This document shows positions 1 to 5,388 of a stretch of DNA of 14,170 nt, piece after piece. The stretch is from NCBI GenBank assembly GCA_031282095.1, contig JAITEJ010000165.1:1-14170 (forward strand), written 5' to 3'. Under the pieces are notes generated by a model, which searched no databases, was not told the DNA's origin, and saw only the letters and a program-made list of their open reading frames with translations. The position numbers and the translations under genes are program-made. The stretch is from Clostridiales bacterium (GTDB taxonomy: Bacteria > Bacillota_A > Clostridia > Christensenellales > CAG-917). How positions within the stretch are numbered: position 1 is the stretch's first letter; each line of letters opens with the position of its first letter.

Positions 1-120
1 GCCTTCACGACGGATTTTGGATGCGCATTTGGCATTTTCAGTCACGGAAACGACTCCCGCGACGCAACGCGATTTGAGATTATGCTCGCAACTTGCCGTG
101 CGGCAAATAAGATGTTTCAA
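1..120 (-). CDS. DUF1540-like small cysteine-rich protein (5' part only)
   Basis: The minus strand reads 40 open codons from a TTG at 120 to the window edge, so the 3' end is outside. The start is chosen because GGAGG lies 7 nt upstream of the TTG, an ideal Shine-Dalgarno spacing. The peptide begins MKHLICRTASCEHN and has cysteines at residues 6, 11, 19 and 32. The arrangement C-x4-C-x2-N, then C-V-A-x2-V-x-V, then another C about 12 residues later matches what I know of DUF1540, a small presumed metal-binding domain found mostly in Clostridia and of unknown function. Many DUF1540 proteins carry one or two such motifs in 50-110 residues, so a second copy may follow. It is co-directional with the three genes to its right but separated from them by the terminator at 233-258, so it probably has its own promoter in 121-232, where I see no convincing -35/-10 pair. 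It could instead be a chance reading frame. Confidence 0.55.
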   Translation of the reverse strand, partial: MKHLICRTASCEHNLKSRCVAGVVSVTENAKCASKIRREG

Positions 121-232
121 TTTTGAGCCTCCGATTTTTGAATTAGGTTTTTTAATCCCATCATGCTTCACTCATTCGCGTAAAGCCTGTCGTTAAATTA
201 TTTTTTCCTATCAGTTGTAAAATATACGCAAG

Positions 233-258
233 AAAAAAAACGCGTTCCGCACGAACAC
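233..258 (-). terminator. Intrinsic terminator, minus strand
   Basis: On the minus strand a 6-bp stem (GTGTTC with GAACGC, one T-G wobble) closes a 5-nt loop GTGCG and is followed by one G and then eight T residues. This is the classic layout of a Rho-independent terminator. It lies at the left end of the 84-bp repeat array and about 110 bp upstream of the DUF1540-like start, so it would end any minus-strand transcript crossing the array and insulate the DUF1540-like gene. Confidence 0.6.
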
Positions 259-290
259 CGTAAAGGAAATTTAATCGAACAAAGGCTTTT

Positions 291-874
291 CTTAGTCGGT
301 TGAAAATGCAAAATCAGGCGTGAGCGGGTGCGTGCGTATGGGACTATCAGAGGGCTTGAAGCGGGAGAATGATGTTCTTAATCGGTTGAAATGCGAAATT
401 CGGCGAGAGAGAGAAAGACCTCATGGATATCAGAGGGCTTGAAGCGGGAGAAGGATTTTCTTAATCGGTGGAAAATGAACAATCAGGCATGAGTAGAGGT
501 AGAGGTGCGCGCGCGCATGGGACTATCGGGGTTTCAATATACCTTAAGTTGTCTATTCCGTAGTTAGTAGGGGTGCGTGTGTACGGGGCTATCGGGGGCT
601 TGAAGCAGGCAAAGGCTTTTCTTAGTCGATTGAAAATGCGAAATCAGGCGTGGGAGAGAGAAAGACCGCATGGATATCAGAGGGCTTGAAGCGGGAGAAG
701 GCTTTTCTTAATCGGTGGAAAATGAACAATCAGGCGTGAGCGGGTGCGTGCGTACGGGACTATCGGGGCTTGAAGCGGGAGAATGATTTTCTTAATCGGT
801 GGAAAATACGCAATCCGGCGTAAGTGAGGAAGCAATACCGAACGGATATTAGAAGTATTGACGTGGGCGAAAGT
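291..874. repeat. Degenerate tandem array of ~84-bp units (about 7 copies)
   Basis: Units begin with CTTAGTCGGT or CTTAATCGGT followed by a run like TGAAAATGC-AATCAGGCG, at 291, 377, 460, 621, 707 and 791. A badly decayed start is at about 543. Spacings are 86, 83, 83, 78, 86 and 84 bp. Each unit ends GGGCTTGAAGCGGGAGAA plus a short T-rich tail. Two inner types occur: type A has alternating GTGCGTGCGTAYGGGACTATC (units 291, 460, 543, 707) and type B has GAGAGAAAGACC-CATGGATATC (units 377 and 621). The last unit loses similarity after about 830. A partial unit end (AAAGGCTTTT) precedes the first. No protein is predicted on either strand. The array lies between two minus-strand terminators (972-988 and 233-258). 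Function is unknown. Confidence 0.85.
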
Positions 875-894
875 TTTTCGGTGTCGACCGAAAA
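875..894. other. 8-bp inverted repeat (hairpin or operator-like)
   Basis: TTTTCGGT and ACCGAAAA are perfect 8-bp arms around a 4-nt centre GTCG. There is no T-run on either side, so it is not a standard intrinsic terminator by itself. It sits between the decayed end of the 84-bp array and the 3' end of the DUF4130 gene. It may be a secondary 3' structure or a protein site. Confidence 0.45.
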
Positions 895-963
895 GATTAA
901 AATCCCGCGAGAGAAAGAAACAAAGAGTGTAAGCAATAAAAAAACACAGACGAAAAGAAAAAT

Positions 964-1695
964 TTAAAACTCCGTCATGAAATGACGGTATTTTTTAGGG
1001 AGAAATTGACGCTGAAGTTTAAGGTTTTCGCGCCCCTCGACGGCGACTGTGCGATGATAGAGCCGCCATAGCTCCTGAAAAAAGAGTTCCCGCTCCGAGA
1101 GTTCGACGGTCAGTTTTTCGGGAGCCAACATAAAGACGGTGTTTTTACCGTCGTATACCGCCATTTTTCGGCGGGCGCAGTCGTGCAGAACAAAGCTTTG
1201 CGTGTTGTATGTCTGCACGAAATGGGGCATAACGCGCTCTAAAATGTCATTGTCCGAGGTATAAAAACCGTAATAAGCGCCGTTCGACATCTCGTTAAAC
1301 CTCACGAACATATGCATTCGGTGTATTTCGTTAACCACCTTTTTCACTATGTCGTTAAACTCTGCGACCGCGCCCTCGCCGAACATTTCGCGCGCGTTTG
1401 CCCCGTATTTAAACAGCAGTTTAAGAAACTCGAATATCACGGCTTCCTTGCCGGGGTTGCAGCTTCTGTACGCGTCGCAAACGTCGTCGTAGCAGTTCGT
1501 GCCGCCCTTGCTTATTATGCCGCCGCGCACCTTGACCGCAAGCGTTTCGCTCTCGTCAACCTCGACGTATTCGTCAAAAAGATTACGGATATAATTTTCG
1601 GAAACGATACTTCGCGCGTCATTTTCAGCATAGTAAAACGCGTGTACGGCGGATAAAAATCCCACAAAATTTTGTTTACAAACTAAAACTTTCAT
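964..1695 (-). CDS. DUF4130 protein, partner of radical SAM DNA modification/repair protein (TIGR03915-like)
   Basis: A 243-residue protein with start ATG at 1695 (MKVLVCKQNF). The frame is open 26 codons further, but that stretch crosses the palindrome at 1735-1759 and is not protein-like, and homologues of this family characteristically start near a VLVCD-like strand, so the shorter form is preferred. No strong Shine-Dalgarno is visible. The C-terminal half is typical DUF4130: HRMHMFVRF at about 125-133, a YGFYTSDNDILERVMPHF segment at about 142-159, FVLHDCARRKMAVYDG at 168-183, and LWRLYHRTVAVEGREN then LPKKYRHFM at 209-240. In known genomes this family almost always sits beside a radical SAM protein like the one at 2093-3376, and DUF4130 domains are also fused to uracil-DNA-glycosylase-like proteins, hence the putative DNA repair or modification role. 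The biochemical activity is not established. Here 397 bp of repeats, with possible promoters, lie between the two partners. Transcription should end at the hairpin overlapping its stop. Confidence 0.85.
   Translation of the reverse strand: MKVLVCKQNFVGFLSAVHAFYYAENDARSIVSENYIRNLFDEYVEVDESETLAVKVRGGIISKGGTNCYDDVCDAYRSCNPGKEAVIFEFLKLLFKYGANAREMFGEGAVAEFNDIVKKVVNEIHRMHMFVRFNEMSNGAYYGFYTSDNDILERVMPHFVQTYNTQSFVLHDCARRKMAVYDGKNTVFMLAPEKLTVELSERELFFQELWRLYHRTVAVEGRENLKLQRQFLPKKYRHFMTEF
972..988 (-). terminator. Bidirectional intrinsic terminator overlapping the DUF4130 stop
   Basis: CCGTCAT and ATGACGG form a perfect 7-bp stem with a 3-nt loop. On the minus strand the stem is followed by AGTTTTAAATTTTTC, and on the plus strand by TATTTTTT, so it could work in both directions. 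The stem lies within the codons for the last residues (RHFMTE) of the DUF4130 protein, and the TAA stop lies inside its T-tract. Overlap of terminator and coding end is compact and unusual next to the loose repeat DNA on both sides. Confidence 0.65.
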
Positions 1696-1734
1696 TGTTC
1701 TGTCGATCGCCGTCGGAGTGCCGTTTTGTTTATT

Positions 1735-1759
1735 ACTATTAAGGATTCCCCTTAATAGT
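1735..1759. promoter_or_regulatory. Perfect 10-bp palindrome upstream of the DUF4130 gene
   Basis: Arms ACTATTAAGG and CCTTAATAGT are exact reverse complements around a 5-nt centre ATTCC. It lies 40 nt upstream of the DUF4130 ATG on the minus strand, between the direct repeats and the gene. There is no T-run, so an operator or an mRNA 5' structure is more likely than a terminator. If transcripts start at the -10 elements inside the repeats, this hairpin would be in their leader. Confidence 0.5.
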
Positions 1760-1874
1760 GCTTGCGGAATCACCTAATATGTCGATTTTTATTGCTTGCC
1801 GATTATGCGCCGTTTCGTTTATCACGCCAAGACCCTTCCGTGTGGGTGCTTGCGAGAGTGCTTAATATGCCGAT

Positions 1875-1883
1875 ATTATATCA
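1875..1883 (-). promoter_or_regulatory. Extended -10 promoter element in repeat copy 1
   Basis: The minus strand reads TGATATAAT, a perfect TGN-TATAAT extended -10 element. No good -35 is seen 16-18 bp upstream, which extended -10 promoters can tolerate. A start at about 1868 would give the DUF4130 gene its own transcript with a leader of about 170 nt. This is a sequence match only. Confidence 0.35.
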
Positions 1884-2054
1884 ATCGTCGGAGGTCGTTT
1901 CGTTTATCACGTTTAAAACTCTCCCGGAATATTTCGGTGTTTCACGAAAGCGCCGAATATGCCGATATCTATCGACTTACGACAGTGAGCCGTTTCGTTT
2001 ATCACGCCAAAACTCTTCCGTGTGGGTGCTTGCGGGAGTGCTTAATATGCCGAT

Positions 2055-2063
2055 ATTATATCA
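2055..2063 (-). promoter_or_regulatory. Extended -10 promoter element in repeat copy 2
   Basis: This is the same TGATATAAT as in copy 1, carried along by the 180-bp duplication. It would start minus-strand transcription at about 2048, just after the radical SAM gene ends, again towards the DUF4130 gene. Confidence 0.35.
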
Positions 2064-2092
2064 ATCGTCGGAGGTCGTTTCGTTTATCACGC

Positions 2093-3376
2093 TCAAAATT
2101 CCCCCGCGACGACGCTTACGGATGTGTCAAACATACTTAGTTGTTCGTATTTCTCCGATTTAGCTTCCAAAAGAAGTTTATTGCCGTCGGTCAGGCATAC
2201 GCGGATTTTCTCCGGATCGTCGGCGTAAAGTCCGCGGTATTCTCCGGCGGCGGTTATGAAGTATTCGGCGCGCGGCAGAACTACGCGCATTTTTTTAAGA
2301 GAGTCGAAAGTGAGCGTAGAGAATTTGCGCGCCTGCGTTATTCTGTAGGCGTTGCGCACTCCTATGCCGGGAACGCGCAACAGAGTTTCGTAAGGCGCGG
2401 TGTTGATTTCCACGGGGAATTTGTCGATGTTCCGAAGCGCCCACGCGGTTTTAGGGTCTACGTCCAACGCGAAGTTATCGCCGGGGGCGATCAATTCCTC
2501 CGCGCTGAAATTATAGAACCGCAGCAGCCAGTCGGCTTGATACAAGCGGTTTTCCCGCCTTAAATCCGGCGGCAGAGCGGGCAAATTTATGTTTTCGTTC
2601 ACGGGAGTATACGCCGAATAGTAGACGCGTTTCATTCTGAAACCGTCGTACAACGCCTGCGAAAGCCGTATTATCTGCCCGTCGGCGTCGGGCGTCGCGC
2701 CGATTATCATTTGCGTGGTTTGCCCGGCGGGAATTCGGCGCGCAGGCCGCCCCGGTTCGCGCGCGTCGGTTATGAGCGCAAGCTGCTTCATAGGCGACGT
2801 AATAGATTCGCGTTTTTTTTGCGGCGCAAGCAATTTTAAGCTGTTCTCGCTGGGAAGTTCAATATTTACGCTCATTCTGTCCGCGTAACGCGACGCTTCG
2901 TCTATGAGATGCGCGCTTGCGCCGGGAATGGTTTTCACGTGTATGTAGCCGCGGTATTTGTATTCCGTACGCAGCATGACCAAGGTGTCGATGAGCTTTT
3001 GCATTGTATAGTCGGGGCTTCTTTCCACCGCGCTGGACAAAAACAAGCCCTCAATATAATTCCTTCTGTAAAAGTTTTCCGTCAATTCGCATATTTCCCG
3101 CGGCTCTAAACGTGCGCGCGGAATATCGTTGCTGCGGCGGTTTATACAATAGGCGCAATCATACTCGCAGTGATTTGTCATCAAAAGCTTTAACAACGAA
3201 ATACACCGCCCGTCGGCGGAAAAGGAATGACAAATCCCGGCAATGTTACATTTGCCGAGAAAGCCTTTTTTTGCGCCGCGGTCGCTGCCGGACGAGGAGC
3301 ATGAAACATCGTACTTCGCTCCGTCCGTCAAAACCTCAAGGCGTTCCGATACCGTAAGAGATTTTCCTATTTCCAT
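2093..3376 (-). CDS. Radical SAM protein, putative DNA modification/repair (TIGR03916-like)
   Basis: A 427-residue protein. The radical SAM cluster motif is C70-x3-C74-x2-C77 in NHCEYDCAYC, which binds the [4Fe-4S] cluster that cleaves S-adenosylmethionine. Extra cysteines at 26, 43, 49 and 58 precede it; the conserved pattern K-C-N-x4-I-C at 42-49 is, as I recall, typical of this family. The TIM-barrel part continues with FLSSAVERSPDYT at about 112-124 and HVKTIPGAS at about 146-154. The C-terminal part has a helix-hairpin-helix, LRVPGIGVRNAYRITQAR at about 333-350, a non-specific DNA-binding motif that supports action on nucleic acid. The family's name reflects its pairing with DUF4130/uracil-glycosylase-like proteins; the substrate is unknown. 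It starts at ATG 3376 in the context TAAACAATGG with no evident Shine-Dalgarno, so translation initiation may be weak or leaderless-like. Its stop abuts the 104-bp repeats. Its first ~20 codons are related to decayed copies in the DNA just upstream. Confidence 0.88.
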   Translation of the reverse strand: MEIGKSLTVSERLEVLTDGAKYDVSCSSSGSDRGAKKGFLGKCNIAGICHSFSADGRCISLLKLLMTNHCEYDCAYCINRRSNDIPRARLEPREICELTENFYRRNYIEGLFLSSAVERSPDYTMQKLIDTLVMLRTEYKYRGYIHVKTIPGASAHLIDEASRYADRMSVNIELPSENSLKLLAPQKKRESITSPMKQLALITDAREPGRPARRIPAGQTTQMIIGATPDADGQIIRLSQALYDGFRMKRVYYSAYTPVNENINLPALPPDLRRENRLYQADWLLRFYNFSAEELIAPGDNFALDVDPKTAWALRNIDKFPVEINTAPYETLLRVPGIGVRNAYRITQARKFSTLTFDSLKKMRVVLPRAEYFITAAGEYRGLYADDPEKIRVCLTDGNKLLLEAKSEKYEQLSMFDTSVSVVAGEF

Positions 3377-3660
3377 TGTTTACAGCTGCGTTTTGGCGGA
3401 TAATCCGCCTTTTTGTCCGCATACGCGGTTTTTTGATTCCTTAGATTGTATTTTAAGTCCCGTTTATACAAACCTCAAGGCACCCCGATAAACGGTCTTT
3501 TGATTCCGCCGCGACGCATTCGCCCCATTCAAAAATTCAAGACTTCCGATACGGCGATGATTTTTCCCGTTTCGGCTGCTTACAACCACATTTCGGCTGT
3601 TAATCCGCCTCGGCAGTCAGTTATAGACGATTTTCCCGATGCCGTAGTTTATCGTTGTGC
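3321..3660. repeat. Decayed copies of the radical SAM gene start and upstream DNA
   Basis: Bases 3341-3410 (5' coding end plus upstream) align without gaps to 3541-3610 at exactly 200-bp offset; I count 48 of 70 matches, most differences being transitions, with TAATCCGCCT identical at the end. A core of 23-24 bp (start codon region) occurs at 3360-3382, 3559-3582 and again at 3629-3651. Separately AAACCTCAAGGC and CCGATA recur at 3331/3346 and 3470/3485 (139-bp offset), and CGGTTTTTTGATTCC at 3427 recurs as CGGTCTTTTGATTCC at 3493. Only the first copy has an ATG leading into the long frame. The 411-bp gap between the radical SAM gene and rsmI therefore holds repeats rather than a gene; the part from 3671 to 3787 shows nothing I can name. 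Confidence 0.7.
3395..3409. promoter_or_regulatory. 15-bp palindrome upstream of the radical SAM start
   Basis: GGCGGAT and ATCCGCC are perfect 7-bp arms around one central A, 18 bp upstream of the ATG on the minus strand. Such a tight palindrome beside a start codon could be an operator. The plus strand has T5 directly after it (GGCGG-ATAAT-CCGCC-TTTTT), which would read as a terminator for plus-strand transcripts, but no plus-strand gene lies upstream. The right half is conserved in the decayed copy at 3601-3610; the left half is not. Confidence 0.4.
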
Positions 3661-3670
3661 TTTCTGACTG
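3614..3670. repeat. Short inverted repeat CAGTCAG/CTGACTG
   Basis: Seven-base arms at 3614-3620 and 3664-3670 are exact reverse complements and enclose the third decayed start-region copy. The arms are short enough to arise by chance. It is recorded because it might mark the ends of a small repeat unit. Confidence 0.25.
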
Positions 3671-3787
3671 TTAACCTATCAATTTCGCCGCAATCTTAAT
3701 TTTCTTGCCGCCGTCGTTTATGATCGCGTTTTCGGCGGGTATTTCGTTTGCCCCACCATATTATCCGATTCTTTTTGTCTTTTCATG

Positions 3788-4594
3788 TCATATATCGACG
3801 GTGAACGGATAAACTTCTTTTTTGGAGATTCCTCTGTCTGACGCAGTTTGTTTGGCAGCCTCCATTTTGGAAAAGCCGATTGACAGATAATGCGCCAAAT
3901 GGTCGCGGACGGACAGCTTGTTAAGCGGATTGTCGAATTTTGCGCCGTCCACTATCAAAACGAATTCGCCGCGGAGATCGGACGGAAGAAATTCTCCGAG
4001 AAAGCCTTCCTCCACGGTCTCGTGTATTTTGGTGATTTCCTTGACCGCGCGGACGCGCCTTTTGCCGTAGACGTCGAAGAGAATTTTCAAATCTGTTTTT
4101 ATGTCGTGCGGCGCGCAATAAAACAGCAACGGCAGGTCGAACGATTTATATTTTTCCAGAAAAGACATTTTATCAGACGTTTTATCCGGCATAAAACCCA
4201 AAAAAATGAAACCTTGCTCCGTAAGCCCCGCAAGAGCCGCCGCCGAAGTCACCGCGGACGGCCCCGGAACGACGCTTATTTTTATGCCGGCTTCGCGCGC
4301 CGCAAGCACTAAAACCGCTCCCGGGTCGGATACGCAAGGCATACCCGCGTCCGTTATAAGCGCGGCGGTTTTGTCCCCGCCGAGCATATCGGCAAGCTCG
4401 TGCGAGCGTTGCCTTTCATTGTACATATGGCAGGACAGCAACGGCTTTTCTATTCCGTACGAATCCAAAAGCACCTTCGAGTGCCGCGTATCTTCGCACA
4501 TGATAAAATCGACGCTCTTCAGAACCTCCAACGCCCGTAAAGTTATGTCTTTCAGATTTCCTATCGGTGTTCCGACGATGAATAATTCGCCCAC
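3788..4594 (-). CDS. rsmI: 16S rRNA (cytidine(1402)-2'-O)-methyltransferase RsmI
   Basis: This 268-residue cytoplasmic enzyme transfers a methyl group from S-adenosylmethionine to the 2'-O of C1402 in the 16S rRNA decoding centre; with RsmH it makes m4Cm1402 and tunes start-codon fidelity. Family signatures are all present: VGTPIGNLKDITLRALEVL at 7-25, EDTR at 34-37, ITDAGMPCVSDPG at 80-92, VVPGPSAVTSA at 108-118, FLGFMP at 131-136, and the helical C-terminal tail ending in VYPFTVDI. Length is normal for short Firmicutes forms. The start is GTG, supported by AAGGAG 10 nt upstream (4605-4610) and by a promoter directly before it. ATP-binding or DNA-replication genes that often accompany rsmI are not in view. 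No clear terminator follows the stop, so read-through into the radical SAM gene 411 bp downstream is possible. Confidence 0.96.
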   Translation of the reverse strand: MGELFIVGTPIGNLKDITLRALEVLKSVDFIMCEDTRHSKVLLDSYGIEKPLLSCHMYNERQRSHELADMLGGDKTAALITDAGMPCVSDPGAVLVLAAREAGIKISVVPGPSAVTSAAALAGLTEQGFIFLGFMPDKTSDKMSFLEKYKSFDLPLLFYCAPHDIKTDLKILFDVYGKRRVRAVKEITKIHETVEEGFLGEFLPSDLRGEFVLIVDGAKFDNPLNKLSVRDHLAHYLSIGFSKMEAAKQTASDRGISKKEVYPFTVDI

Positions 4595-4627
4595 GCGCCG
4601 AGGTCTCCTTAAATTTTTCGCTTCTTT

Positions 4628-4656
4628 ATTATACCGCCGCCGCGGAATTTAAGCAA
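4628..4656 (-). promoter_or_regulatory. Sigma-A type promoter of rsmI
   Basis: On the minus strand TTGCTT (4656-4651) is followed by a 17-bp spacer and a perfect TATAAT (4633-4628). Transcription would begin at about 4621, giving a leader of about 27 nt with the Shine-Dalgarno AAGGAG in it. Spacing and distance to the gene are both ideal. Confidence 0.8.
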
Positions 4657-4865
4657 GATAAAAAACGCGTAAAAGCGGATTTTACTTTAAACCGATAAAC
4701 CCGCGGGGTAAATAAAACAGCCGCCGAAAATGTTTAATGTCATAAGGGGGACGGGATTCCGCTCCGCGGACGCCGTACCGTTTTATTCGTTTGGGCGGCG
4801 TTGCGGCGCCGTTTAAAAGCACGCCGCAGGTCGAACGGCGCGGCGCGCGAAAAAAGAAAGCGCGT

Positions 4866-4883
4866 CCTTATAACAAAATAAGG
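4866..4883. other. Short hairpin in the rsmI/lipoprotein intergenic region
   Basis: CCTTAT and ATAAGG pair around AACAAA. It lies 32 bp upstream of the -35 box of the rightward promoter and has no T-run. The surrounding 4657-4914 is GC-rich, with palindromic bits such as CCCGCGGG and GCGGCGCCG, and holds no gene or named element that I can support. Confidence 0.3.
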
Positions 4884-4914
4884 CTTGGCTGACAAAATAA
4901 ATCTCGGTCGGCTA

Positions 4915-4943
4915 TTGACTCTTACGCGCGCACATGATAAAAT
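4915..4943 (+). promoter_or_regulatory. Sigma-A type promoter for the giant lipoprotein gene
   Basis: TTGACT (4915-4920), a 17-bp spacer, and TAAAAT (4938-4943) differ from consensus by one base in each box. Transcription would begin at about 4950 and run about 440 nt before the start codon at 5389. No closer promoter is apparent, so the long leader is probably part of the mRNA. Confidence 0.75.
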
Positions 4944-4949
4944 ATAAAA

Positions 4950-5388
4950 GTATCAGTATCTCTCGCACGCTCGCGGAGTCGCGCGCGTATGTGTATGAAA
5001 TACGATTTCGCCAAGCCTGGCATACGCTCGCGGACTATATCGCGGAGCCGCGCGTGTTTCATACAAACCGTGAACGTGTCGGAGCGTGCGGGTTTTATGG
5101 ACTATATTGCGGAATCGCATGTGTTTATTGAGCGCGGGTTCGTTTTTCGCACGAGATTAGGCGCATGAATGCAAAGCAGCCGAGGCGGCTTGCAGTTCGC
5201 GCTTTTCGCGCATGAGAGTTGGTCCGGCGCGGCGATGCGAACGGGTTTAAGTATCGGGTGCGGTTCGCGTCTTTCGCGAGCGGGATCGAGATGCCGGCAA
5301 ATTTTCGAGAAAAGAATTGATTGTTTGAGGTCAGCGAACGAAAGTTCAAAAAATATGTATGCGCCGAAAGGCGCACGGGGTAGTGAGT
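4950..5388 (+). ncRNA. Long repetitive 5' leader of the giant lipoprotein mRNA
   Basis: This is about 440 nt without a supportable gene. It is built of degenerate repeats. GGACTATATCGCGGAGCCGC at 5032 recurs at 5099 (67-bp offset), with a poorer copy of the CGCGGAGTCGC part at 4972. Then a GTTCG-N-TTTTCG motif occurs at 5138, 5195 and 5263; the last two are CGCG-CTTTT-CGCG and CGCG-TCTTT-CGCG hairpins. TGTATGAAA (4992-5000) can pair with TTTCATACA (5057-5065). It ends with two GAAA-loop hairpins, GAAC/GTTC (5336-5347) and TGCGCC/GGCGCA (5360-5375), the latter 13 nt before the start codon. I match it to no riboswitch class I know. It could be regulatory or simply expanded repeat DNA. Confidence 0.45.
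5360..5375 (+). promoter_or_regulatory. GNRA-loop hairpin next to the lipoprotein start
   Basis: TGCGCC and GGCGCA form a perfect 6-bp, GC-rich stem closed by a stable GAAA tetraloop. It is followed by CGGGGTAGTGAGT and then ATGATG. The only Shine-Dalgarno-like bases are GGGG 8 nt before the first ATG and GTGAG just before it, so the hairpin may present or replace a weak ribosome site. Confidence 0.5.

Larger units (their letters stand above)
1808..2091. repeat. Two near-identical ~104-bp direct repeats at 180-bp offset
   Basis: Bases 1808-1911 recur at 1988-2091 with three differences (offsets of 1831, 1834 and 1855), an exact 180-bp shift. Each copy begins and ends with CGTTTCGTTTATCACG, so this 16-mer occurs four times, at 1811, 1896, 1991 and 2076. 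The second copy runs to one base before the radical SAM stop codon at 2093-2095. A third, poorer copy of the inner part (TGCTTGCGGAATCACCTAATATGTCGAT) lies at about 1757-1785. The 76 bp between the two copies (1912-1987) contain further partial matches such as GAATATGCCGATAT. Frames open through the repeat only because 180 is a multiple of three; the peptides look like no known protein. Confidence 0.9.

Noticed and set aside
291..840. CRISPR-like array
   Set aside because: Similarity runs through whole units with no constant repeat plus unique spacer pattern, units are diverged, and no cas gene is near.
1312..1656. Plus-strand frame opposite the DUF4130 gene
   Set aside because: It is the antisense of a well-supported coding sequence and has no recognisable domain or ribosome site.
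1762..2163. Plus-strand frames of 114-133 codons across the direct repeats
   Set aside because: They stay open because the 180-bp period is a multiple of three, have repeated low-quality peptides, no ribosome site, and run into the antisense of the radical SAM gene.
3446..3667. Plus-strand 73-codon frame in the radical SAM/rsmI gap
   Set aside because: It lies wholly in the degenerate repeats; its resemblance to the frame at 3243-3491 reflects the DNA repeat, not a protein family.
3712..3783. Minus-strand 22-codon frame just after rsmI starting MKRQKESDN
   Set aside because: There is no Shine-Dalgarno, it is very short, and it has no sequence feature suggesting a real peptide.
4934..5131. 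65-codon plus frame at the start of the leader
   Set aside because: Its ATG overlaps the -10 box of the promoter, so that promoter could not express it, and its sequence just translates the leader repeats.
5331..5388. c-di-GMP type I riboswitch suggested by GAAA hairpins before a surface protein gene
   Set aside because: The conserved core around the two helices (GGGCAAACC-like and ACGCAAAGCC-like segments) is absent.
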